The translations under genes and the position numbers were made by a program. Of a stretch of 34,242 nucleotides of DNA, positions 22,804-30,284 are shown piece by piece. Position 1 is the first letter of the stretch. The number at the start of each line of letters is the position of its first letter. Source of the stretch: Nocardia seriolae NBRC 15557. GTDB lineage: Bacteria; Actinomycetota; Actinomycetes; Mycobacteriales; Mycobacteriaceae. The stretch is taken from contig NZ_BJWY01000081.1 in assembly GCF_007990715.1 (NCBI RefSeq), positions 1 to 34,242 on the forward strand, written 5' to 3'. The notes under the pieces were generated by a model. It was given only the letters and a program-made list of their open reading frames with translations, was not told the DNA's origin and searched no databases.

Positions 22804-25800
22804 GAGAGGACCAGTCCGTGGGCGTGGATCGATCGAAGCCCGCCGAGATCGAGGACGTGCTGGCGCTGAGCCCGTTGCAGGAGGGGCTGTTCTCGCTGGC
22901 GCGGCTGGCGGGGGACGGCGTCGATCTGTACACGATGCAGTTCGTGATCGATATCGGCGGGCCGCTGGATGTGACGGTGCTGCGGCGGTCGGTCGAGGTG
23001 TTGCTGGAGCGGCATCCGAACCTGCGGGCGGCCTTCTGGGATCGGGATCTGCCCAAGCCGGTGCAGATCGTGCCGACCTGGGTGGAGCTGCCGTGGGCCG
23101 AGATCGACGCGCGGCCAGAGGAATTCGACGATATCGCCGCGGCGGATCGGGAGCGCGCGTTCGACCTGGGCAAGGGCCCGGCGCTGCGGGTCACCCTGGT
23201 GAACCTGCCCGGTGGCCGCCGCCGCATGATCCTCACGACGCACCACATCCTCGTGGACGGCTGGGCGGTCGCGGTGTTCTTCCGTGAGCTCATCGCGGTG
23301 TACGAGGCCGGGGGAGTGGCCGCGGCCCTGCCCGCCCCACGCCCCTACCGCGACTACATCGGCTGGCTCGCCGCCCAGGACACCGCCACCGCCGACCGCG
23401 CCTGGGCCGACTACCTGCGCCCACTGTCCGGCCCGCTCATGCTGGCCGACGCCGGTGCCGCCGAGATCGGCACGGTCATACCGCAGCGCACCCGCCACTA
23501 CCTGAACCCCGACGAGACCAAGCGTCTGATCCAGTGGGCGCGCAGCAACGGCCTCACCCTGGGCACGGTCGTCCAATTCGCGTGGGCCGTGGTGCTTTCC
23601 CGCCTCACCGACCGCCGCGACCTGGTGTACGGCACCACCATCTCCGGGCGACCCGACTCCCTGCCCGGCGTGGAAACCATGATCGGGTTGTTCATCAACA
23701 CCGTCCCCGCCCGCGTAATCCTGGACCGCACCACCACGATTCGCGAGCAGTGCCGCACCCTGCAACGCGAACAGGCCGCCATGCGCGACGCCGGCTACCT
23801 GAGCCTGTCCGCCATCCAGCGCACCGCCGGCCACGGCCCCCTCTTCGACGTCCTCTTCGTCTTCGAGAACGCTCCCATCGGCGCGGCCACCGACCCCATG
23901 GTCACCTGCGACGGCACCCGCTTCCTCCCCGTCGCCATGGAAAGCCTCGTCCACTACCCACTCTCGGTGGTCTCCCACCTCGAGGACAACCGCCTGGTGG
24001 TAGCCCTGGAAGCCATCGCCGAAGCCCTACCCCACCTCCCGATCCCCGACCTGGGCGCGCGCATCCTCTCGGCCCTGCGCCAACTCCCCGACCACGCCGA
24101 CTCCACCCCCGACGCTCTGGACGTCCTGCTGCCAACGGAGCGGGCCGAACTCGGGGCCGTAGCCACCGCCGACCCGGCGGATCATGCTGTGCTGGAGACC
24201 ATTCCAGTCCAAACAGGATCGGTGCTGGAACTGTTCGTGCGTCAGGCCGAAGCTACGCCGAATGCGTCGGCATTGAGCACCGCGAGTGCCCATTACACCT
24301 ATCGCGAGCTGCACGAGGCGGCCGGCCGTCTGGCCTCGGCACTCACCGCCCAGGGCGTCGGCCCGGAATCCGTGGTGGGCCTTGCCCTCCCGCGCTCCGC
24401 CGACTCGATCATCGCCATCCTGGCCACCCTGTACGCGGGCGCAGCCTATGTGCCCGTGGACATCTCGGCCCCGTCGGCCCGAATCGAATCGATTCTGCGC
24501 CAGGCCGACCCGGCGCTCGTCCTGGCCGTCGCCGATACCCTCCCGCTGCTGCGGACCGCCATCGGCGATGCGCAACCGATGCTGGTACTCGACGCTATCG
24601 CGACAGTCGAACATGTTGCGGCCCAGCCGGTTTCGCTACCCCGTGCCGTGTGTCCGGACAGTTGCGCCTATCTGATCTTCACATCGGGGTCCACCGGAGA
24701 GCCCAAGGGCGTCATGGGCACTCACGCCGCCCTGGCCTCGTACTTCGCCGATCACCGTGACCGTGTCTATCGTCCGGCGCGGGCACGGCTGGGGCGGGCG
24801 TTGCGGATCGCGCATGCGTGGTCGTTGAGTTTCGACGCCTCCTGGCAGCCGCTGATCGGGTTGTTCGACGGGCATGCCGTTCACCTTTTCGACGAGACCG
24901 AGATGCGGGATGCGCAAGGCTTGGTCGAGGGGGTTATCCGGCATCGGGTGGACATGATCGACACCTCGCCGTCGATGTTCGCGCAGCTCTCGGCGGCTGG
25001 ACTGGTGGATGGTGATCACCTCACCGTGCTCGCGCTCGGCGGCGAGGCCATCGGACCTGCGCTGTGGGAGCGGCTGCGCGCACTGCCCGCCACGGCGGTC
25101 TACAACTGCTACGGGCCGACCGAGACCACGGTGGAGGCGGTCGTAGCGACCGTGAACACCGGTGGGATGGATGAGCTTTCGCAGGCCGGGGCGGTTCCCG
25201 TGATCGGCCGACCGGTGGATCGGATGGCGGGTCGTGTGCTCGACTCCGCACTGCGGCCCGTGCCGCGCGGCGTGGTCGGTGAGCTGTACCTGTCCGGTGG
25301 TCAGCTGACTCGCGGCTATGTCGGCCGGGCCGCACAGACCGCGGACCGCTTCGTCGCCGACCCCTTCCGGAGCGGTGCGCGCATGTACCGGACCGGAGAT
25401 CTGGTGCGGCAGTTGCCTTCCGGTGAGATCGCTTACCTGGGTCGGGCCGACGATCAGGTGAAGATTCGCGGCTATCGCATCGAGATCGGCGATATCGAAT
25501 CGGCGCTGTCGCGGGTGCCCGGGGTGCGGGAGGCCGCGGTTGTCGTGGTCACCCGGCCGAGTGGACCGACCCTGGTCGGCTTCGCGGTGACGGACGGCGA
25601 CGACGATGGAATCGCTCTGCGCGCACGGCTTTCCGAACAGCTGCCCGCGTACATGGTTCCGGCTCGCATCGTGACTGTGCCCGCGCTGCCGGTCACGCCC
25701 AATGGCAAGCTCGACGTCCGCGGCCTGGCGGCCACCGGATTGAGCCTGCTCGGCACATCCGGTCCCGGCATCGCACCGCGCACGGCCACCGAGCGCGCCC

Positions 25801-27458
25801 TGTGCGCGGCCTTCGCCCCGGTGCTGGGCGGCCGGACCATCGGCATCGACGACGATTTCCTGGCGCTCGGCATCGACAGCATTGTCGCGATCTCCCTGGT
25901 GGACAAGGCCCGCCGCGCGGGCTTGCCGATCAGCCCGGCCATGGTGCTGGCCACGCCGACCGTGCGCGATCTGGCCGCCGCGGTCGATATCAAGGCGGCA
26001 CAACCGGATTCGGTCCCTGCCGAGCACGGGACCGGATACGGAGAAGTGCCCGCGACCCCGATCATGCGGTGGATGTACGAGTTCGGCGGCTACCGGCGAC
26101 TCACCCTGTCCACCCTGGTGACGCTGGAGGCCGGAATCGACACCGCGCGACTGGAATCGGCACTGCAGGCGGTGCTCGACGGCCACGAAATGCTGCGCGC
26201 ACAGCTCTCCCACACCGAATCGGGGCCGGTACTCATCACCCGGGAACGCGGCGCGGTGCGGGCCGCCGACCTGCTGACCGAGGTGCCCGTCGACGGCGAT
26301 CTCGGTGCGGCGCTGGAGGTTCGATCACGCACGGCCATCGACCGGATCCACCCGGAAGCCGGAATCATGCTGCAGGCGGTGCGATTCATCCGGCCATCCG
26401 GTGACGTGCTGCTGCTGACTATCCATCATCTGTCCGTCGATCCCGTCTCCTGGCACATCATCCTCGGTGACCTCGCCGATGCCTGGCAGCGGATCGAGGC
26501 GGGCGAGACACCGCGCATCGCAACCGAATCCACGTCCTACCGGCGCTGGGGTCAGCTGCTCGCCACGCGTGGTGACACCCGGGAGGTGCGGTCCCAGCGC
26601 GAGTTCTGGGCCACCCAGCTGGCAGGCGGTGACGCCCCGATCGGCCGCCGCCGCCCCGACCCGCGCACCGACACCTGGGATTCCTACCGGATCACCCCGG
26701 CCTTCACGGATGTGGACGCAACGCGCGGCCTGCTCGCGACCGCCGGTCAGAGCGAGCGCGCCGCCGGAACCCACGAATTCCTGCTCACCGCACTGGTCCT
26801 CACCTTGAACACCTGGCGGGCCGAACGCGGCCAGGACGGCTCGGCGGGCGCACTGGTGGCCCTGGAGGGTCACGGCCGCGAGGACGCCCGGGTGGCGGCC
26901 GAAGCCGACACCGCGCGCACCGCCGGCTGGTTCACCAGCATCTACCCGGTGCGACTGGCCGCCGGTATGGGTATCGACGTGATCCGCGCCGAGGCCGATC
27001 CGGCTGCCGCCACCGTCCTGCTGGAAACCGTTGCGGCACAGGTCAATATGGTGCCGAACAAGGGCCTCGACTACGGCACGCTCCGCTATGGCGGCACCGC
27101 GCCGGAACTCACGGCGGACGCCGAACCGCAGGTGCTGTTCGACTACCTCGGTCGGATGGATCTGACCGCGGCCACGGGGACGGATACCCCGTTCGCTCCT
27201 GTCACCGACCTGACCCTGCACCAGCGGCTGCCCATCGCCCCCGAACCGGATATGCCGCTGCGCTACGCCCTGGACCTGATCACCGCCGTCTACCCGGGCG
27301 CGCAGGGTCCACAGCTGGTCACCCTGTTCCGATGGAGCACAGCGCTTTTCGGCGAGGCCGAGATCGAGCGATTCGGCCAGATCTGGCAGCGCGCCGTGAC
27401 GGCGCTGACCGCCGCGAACGCGGCGCTCAGCCCCGCACAGACGCTCAGCCCCGCATAG
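22800..27458 (+). CDS. NRPS, C-A-PCP-E, MbtF-like terminal module
   Basis: The 1552-aa protein is a single module. The condensation domain (about 15-440) has LSPLQEGLF and HHILVDG (148-154). The adenylation domain (about 480-970) has FTSGSTG (627-633), NCYGPTE, RMYRTGDL and NGKLDVRGL. The carrier site is GIDS with Ser1027. The C-terminal domain (about 1080-1535) is of the epimerization type: HHLSVDPVSW (His1209, His1210, Asp1214), EGHGRE with Glu1356, RTAGWFTSIYPVRL and FDYLGRMD. The hand-read pocket is D-A-Q-D-L-L-C-V-E; the acidic residues might suit a basic or hydroxyl-amino side chain. There is no thioesterase, so the final lysine may leave by lactam formation, as in mycobactins. The GTG at 22800 overlaps the previous stop and has GGAAGGG 6 bp upstream; the GTG at 22818 is an alternative. 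Confidence 0.9.
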   Translation: MREDQSVGVDRSKPAEIEDVLALSPLQEGLFSLARLAGDGVDLYTMQFVIDIGGPLDVTVLRRSVEVLLERHPNLRAAFWDRDLPKPVQIVPTWVELPWAEIDARPEEFDDIAAADRERAFDLGKGPALRVTLVNLPGGRRRMILTTHHILVDGWAVAVFFRELIAVYEAGGVAAALPAPRPYRDYIGWLAAQDTATADRAWADYLRPLSGPLMLADAGAAEIGTVIPQRTRHYLNPDETKRLIQWARSNGLTLGTVVQFAWAVVLSRLTDRRDLVYGTTISGRPDSLPGVETMIGLFINTVPARVILDRTTTIREQCRTLQREQAAMRDAGYLSLSAIQRTAGHGPLFDVLFVFENAPIGAATDPMVTCDGTRFLPVAMESLVHYPLSVVSHLEDNRLVVALEAIAEALPHLPIPDLGARILSALRQLPDHADSTPDALDVLLPTERAELGAVATADPADHAVLETIPVQTGSVLELFVRQAEATPNASALSTASAHYTYRELHEAAGRLASALTAQGVGPESVVGLALPRSADSIIAILATLYAGAAYVPVDISAPSARIESILRQADPALVLAVADTLPLLRTAIGDAQPMLVLDAIATVEHVAAQPVSLPRAVCPDSCAYLIFTSGSTGEPKGVMGTHAALASYFADHRDRVYRPARARLGRALRIAHAWSLSFDASWQPLIGLFDGHAVHLFDETEMRDAQGLVEGVIRHRVDMIDTSPSMFAQLSAAGLVDGDHLTVLALGGEAIGPALWERLRALPATAVYNCYGPTETTVEAVVATVNTGGMDELSQAGAVPVIGRPVDRMAGRVLDSALRPVPRGVVGELYLSGGQLTRGYVGRAAQTADRFVADPFRSGARMYRTGDLVRQLPSGEIAYLGRADDQVKIRGYRIEIGDIESALSRVPGVREAAVVVVTRPSGPTLVGFAVTDGDDDGIALRARLSEQLPAYMVPARIVTVPALPVTPNGKLDVRGLAATGLSLLGTSGPGIAPRTATERALCAAFAPVLGGRTIGIDDDFLALGIDSIVAISLVDKARRAGLPISPAMVLATPTVRDLAAAVDIKAAQPDSVPAEHGTGYGEVPATPIMRWMYEFGGYRRLTLSTLVTLEAGIDTARLESALQAVLDGHEMLRAQLSHTESGPVLITRERGAVRAADLLTEVPVDGDLGAALEVRSRTAIDRIHPEAGIMLQAVRFIRPSGDVLLLTIHHLSVDPVSWHIILGDLADAWQRIEAGETPRIATESTSYRRWGQLLATRGDTREVRSQREFWATQLAGGDAPIGRRRPDPRTDTWDSYRITPAFTDVDATRGLLATAGQSERAAGTHEFLLTALVLTLNTWRAERGQDGSAGALVALEGHGREDARVAAEADTARTAGWFTSIYPVRLAAGMGIDVIRAEADPAAATVLLETVAAQVNMVPNKGLDYGTLRYGGTAPELTADAEPQVLFDYLGRMDLTAATGTDTPFAPVTDLTLHQRLPIAPEPDMPLRYALDLITAVYPGAQGPQLVTLFRWSTALFGEAEIERFGQIWQRAVTALTAANAALSPAQTLSPA

Positions 27459-27459
27459 A
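27424..27459 (+). repeat. 18-bp tandem duplication at the NRPS C-terminus
   Basis: CGCTCAGCCCCGCACAGA (27424-27441) is followed by CGCTCAGCCCCGCATAGA (27442-27459), 17 of 18 bases identical. The one difference makes CAG in the first copy and the TAG stop in the second, so the protein ends in a repeated LSPAQT / LSPA. Confidence 0.8.
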
Positions 27460-27488
27460 CACGAATGAACACGAGGATGGAGAACCCG

Positions 27489-28451
27489 GTGTCGCAATCC
27501 ACCACGGACGCGGCCATTGTCGTCGAATCCGTCGAGAAGTCCTTCGGCGCGGTACACGCCCTGTGCGGCATCAGCTTCAGCGCACCCGCGGGCAGCGTGC
27601 TGGGCGTGCTCGGCCCCAATGGCGCGGGCAAGACCACCACCGTCTCGGTGCTGTCCACCCTGGTCCGCCCGGACTCCGGACGCGCCCTGGTGGCCGGGCA
27701 CGACGTGGTCCGCGAGGCCGACGCCGTCCGCGCCTCGATCATGCTGACCGGCCAGTACGCCGCCCTGGACGAGGTGCTCACCGGCCGCGAGAACCTGATC
27801 CTGTTCGCGCGCCTGATGGGCCTGCGCCCCAAGCAGGCTCGCCCGCGCGCGGACGAACTGCTGGACCGCTTCGACCTCACCGCCGCCGCCGACCGCCGAG
27901 TCGGCCAGTACTCCGGCGGCATGCGCCGCCGCATCGACATCGCCTGCGGCCTGGTGCGCCTGCCCAAGGTGGTGTTCCTCGACGAACCCACCACGGGCCT
28001 GGACCCGGTCAGCCGCCAGAGCCTGTGGTCGCTGGTCCGCGAACTCAAACAACAGGGCGTGACCATCCTGCTCACCACCCAGTACCTCGAGGAGGCGGAT
28101 GCCCTGAGCGACAACATCATCGTCGTCGACAAGGGCACCGTGATCGCCGAAGGCACCGCCGACCAGCTCAAGGCCCGCTCCGGAGCCAGTTACTGCGAGG
28201 TCGTCCCGGTCGAGGCCGCCGACGTCCCCGCGGTCCTCACCGCCCTCGAGGGCCTCGGCGAACTCACCGTCCCCGCATCCGCCGACCGCGTAGCCCTCCC
28301 GGCCCCCGACGGCGCCACCACCCTCGGCGAGGTCCTGCGCCGAGTCACCGCCGCGAACATCGACCTCATCGACATCGCCCTCCGCCGCCCCTCCCTCGAC
28401 GAGGTCTTCATCGAACTCACCCGCCCCCAGCCAACCGGAGTCGGCGCGTGA
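27489..28451 (+). CDS. ABC transporter ATP-binding protein, DrrA type
   Basis: This 320-aa protein is the ATPase of a drug- or lipid-type ABC-2 exporter. It shows Walker A GPNGAGKTTT, signature YSGGMRRRIDIA, Walker B VVFLDEPTTGLD and the H-loop glutamine variant TTQYLEE seen in DrrA proteins. The C-terminal extension of about 90 residues after the nucleotide domain (ending RRPSLDEVFIELT) is also DrrA-like. The GTG at 27489 has GGAG 6 bp upstream; ATGs at 27465 and 27477 are in frame but lack a good ribosome site. It follows the last NRPS by about 30 bp and overlaps the first permease (GTGA). It most likely powers export of the finished siderophore or its precursor; that role is inferred from operon position. 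Confidence 0.88.
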   Translation: MSQSTTDAAIVVESVEKSFGAVHALCGISFSAPAGSVLGVLGPNGAGKTTTVSVLSTLVRPDSGRALVAGHDVVREADAVRASIMLTGQYAALDEVLTGRENLILFARLMGLRPKQARPRADELLDRFDLTAAADRRVGQYSGGMRRRIDIACGLVRLPKVVFLDEPTTGLDPVSRQSLWSLVRELKQQGVTILLTTQYLEEADALSDNIIVVDKGTVIAEGTADQLKARSGASYCEVVPVEAADVPAVLTALEGLGELTVPASADRVALPAPDGATTLGEVLRRVTAANIDLIDIALRRPSLDEVFIELTRPQPTGVGA

Positions 28452-29497
28452 GCGCCGACACCGGGGACGCCACGACCTCTGCCGCCGAGGCGGACGCGGC
28501 GACTACCCCGACCACGGCTGCTCTGGCCACGGTTGCTCTGGCCACGGTTGCTCTGGCCACGGTTGCTCTGGCCACGGTTGCTCTGGCCACGGTTGCTCTG
28601 GCCACGACTACTCCGGCCACGACTGCTCTGGAGGTCGTTGCCATGGACTCATACGGCCTGGACACGAGTGGCTCGGGTGCTGCGCGCGGTGCGACTGCGG
28701 TGGAGGGCACGTCCTTCTCGGCGGCGGTGCCCGTCGGCGCGGCGTTCAGCGTGCCCCCGATCATGCAGTGGAAGGCGTTGAGCGGGCGCACTATTCGCGC
28801 GGCGGTGCGGGAGGGCGATCTGCCTTTCGGGTTCGCTGCGCCGATGATCTTCTTTCTGTGCTTCTATGTGCCGCTGCGGCGGTCGATGGAGGCGGGTGGG
28901 CTGGATTATGCCCAGTATCTGCTGCCGGTGATCGTGTTGCAGGCCATGTTCTTCACCGGCATGTCCGCCGGTGATCGGGCCGCGCGGGACAGTTTCAGCG
29001 GCATGGGAACTCGGCTGCGGTCCATGCCGGTACGGCCCTGGCTGCCGATGGCCGCGCGGATGTCGGCGAACCTGGTGCGCGCCGGGGCCGGGCTGGCGGG
29101 TGCGATGGTGATCGGGTACGTGTTCGGATTCCGTTTCCATGACGCGCTGGGGGCGGCCGGATTCGTTTTGCTCGCACTGGCTTTCGCGGCGGCCATCGTG
29201 ATCGGCGCGGACGCGCTGGGCGTTGCCGCCGGCAAGCCCGAGATCGGCGCTTCGGCGCTGCTGGCGCCACAGCTGCTGCTGGTCATGATGTCCACCGGTC
29301 TCGTTCCGGCGGAGGCGTTTCCGGGCTGGATCCAGCCGTTCGTGCGCAATCAGCCCGTCTCCCAGGCGGCGGCCGCGCTGCGCGGTCTCGCGGACGGTGA
29401 ATTCCCTGCGGCCGTGACCATTTCGGTGGTGTGGTGCGCCGGGTTGATCGTGGTGTTCACCGCGCTGTCGGTGCTCGTGGAAAGGCGACGGCCGTGA
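28448..29497 (+). CDS. ABC-2 type permease, DrrB-like, with repeat-bearing N-terminus
   Basis: The membrane partner of the preceding ATPase. From the GTG at 28448 (GTGA overlap; GGAG 7 bp upstream) it is 349 aa. Its first 65 residues are a Thr/Ala-rich stretch containing five exact ALATV repeats. From the in-frame ATG at 28643, with a perfect GGAGG 8 bp upstream, it would be 284 aa, the usual DrrB size. The core has about six hydrophobic segments, including FAAPMIFFLCFYVPL, YLLPVIVLQAMFFTGMSAG and ISVVWCAGLIVVFTALSVLV, and the ABC-2 motif PAEAFPGWIQPFVRNQPVSQAAAALRGL. I kept the longer form because its first 20 codons are GC-rich at third positions, but the shorter start is just as credible. 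It should form a channel with the next permease. Confidence 0.85.
   Translation: MSADTGDATTSAAEADAATTPTTAALATVALATVALATVALATVALATVALATTTPATTALEVVAMDSYGLDTSGSGAARGATAVEGTSFSAAVPVGAAFSVPPIMQWKALSGRTIRAAVREGDLPFGFAAPMIFFLCFYVPLRRSMEAGGLDYAQYLLPVIVLQAMFFTGMSAGDRAARDSFSGMGTRLRSMPVRPWLPMAARMSANLVRAGAGLAGAMVIGYVFGFRFHDALGAAGFVLLALAFAAAIVIGADALGVAAGKPEIGASALLAPQLLLVMMSTGLVPAEAFPGWIQPFVRNQPVSQAAAALRGLADGEFPAAVTISVVWCAGLIVVFTALSVLVERRRP
28505..28624 (+). repeat. 15-bp tandem repeat array (eight units)
   Basis: Five perfect copies of GCTCTGGCCACGGTT run from 28520 to 28594, with one degenerate copy before (28505-28519) and two after (28595-28624). The unit is a multiple of three and encodes ALATV, so gain or loss of copies would not break the frame. 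It lies between two possible starts of the permease. Confidence 0.93.
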
Positions 29498-30258
29498 GAA
29501 CCCTGCTGGATCAGACCCTGGTCGAGGCCGGTCGCCTCATGCGCCGCTGGCCGCGCGAGCAGGAGGTGCTGACCTCCACGCTCATCCTGCCGGTCCTGCT
29601 GCTGTTGATGTATCAGCTGGTGCTGGACAAGGTGCTCACCGGCACCTCCGGCGCGGACGCCATCTACGGCTTCGTCCCCATGATCGCCATCACCGGAGCC
29701 ATGTACGGTGCCATGGGCACCGGCCTGTCCCTGCACGCCGAACGCGAATCCGGTCTGCTGCGCCGCTTCTGGGTGCTGCCGGTGCACCGTTCGGCGGGGC
29801 TGCTCGGCCGCCTGCTCGCCGAATGCGGTCGTACCCTGGCCGGAACCGTCGTGATCGTGGTCCTCGGCGTGGCGCTGGGCCTGCGCTTCCACCAGGGCGT
29901 CTGGGCCGCGCTCGGTTCCATCCTGATCCCGGTCCTGATCATCCCCGGTTTCGCCACGATGGTCATCACCGTCGGCGTCAGCCGCCTGGGCGACAAGGTG
30001 GTTCAGCTCTTCGCCGCGGTCACTCTGCTGGGCATGTTCTTCAACTCCGGCTTCGTCCCGGTCGAGAACTACCCGGGCTGGCTCCAGCCGGTGGTTCGCG
30101 CCCAGCCCATGAGCTGTGCCATCGAAGCCATGCGCAACCTCACCCTGGGCGGCCCGATCGCCACCCCGGTCCTGCAAACCCTGGCCTGGTCGGCCGGTCT
30201 CGCAGCGGTTTTCGGCGCGCTCGCCGTCCGCGGCATCCGTGCGGCCGCCCAGAGCTGA
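29494..30258 (+). CDS. ABC-2 type permease, DrrC-like
   Basis: The second permease of the exporter is 254 aa. It opens with a cytoplasmic helix (DQTLVEAGRLMRRWPREQE) and then shows about six membrane segments, including STLILPVLLLLMYQLVL, MIAITGAMYGAMGTGLSL, LAGTVVIVVLGVALGL and LIPVLIIPGFATMVITVGV. The ABC-2 motif FVPVENYPGWLQPVVRAQPMSCAIEAMRNL is near 190-220. The GTG at 29494 overlaps the previous stop by 4 bp and has AAAGG about 8 bp upstream. It is the last gene of the run. The 26 bp to the convergent debranching-type gene hold no strong terminator that I can see. Confidence 0.88.
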   Translation: MRTLLDQTLVEAGRLMRRWPREQEVLTSTLILPVLLLLMYQLVLDKVLTGTSGADAIYGFVPMIAITGAMYGAMGTGLSLHAERESGLLRRFWVLPVHRSAGLLGRLLAECGRTLAGTVVIVVLGVALGLRFHQGVWAALGSILIPVLIIPGFATMVITVGVSRLGDKVVQLFAAVTLLGMFFNSGFVPVENYPGWLQPVVRAQPMSCAIEAMRNLTLGGPIATPVLQTLAWSAGLAAVFGALAVRGIRAAAQS

Positions 30259-30284
30259 CCGCCCGGAGCGCGGGACCGGCAGGA

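Noticed and set aside
16741..27458. Naming the amino acids loaded by the two adenylation domains from pocket residues
   Set aside because: The hand-aligned codes do not match a signature I can recall with certainty; lysine-type substrates are inferred from gene context only.
28505..28624. Short tandem repeats considered as a CRISPR array or regulator-binding iterons
   Set aside because: The units are directly adjacent with no spacers, have a 15-bp period matching codons, and lie in an open reading frame.
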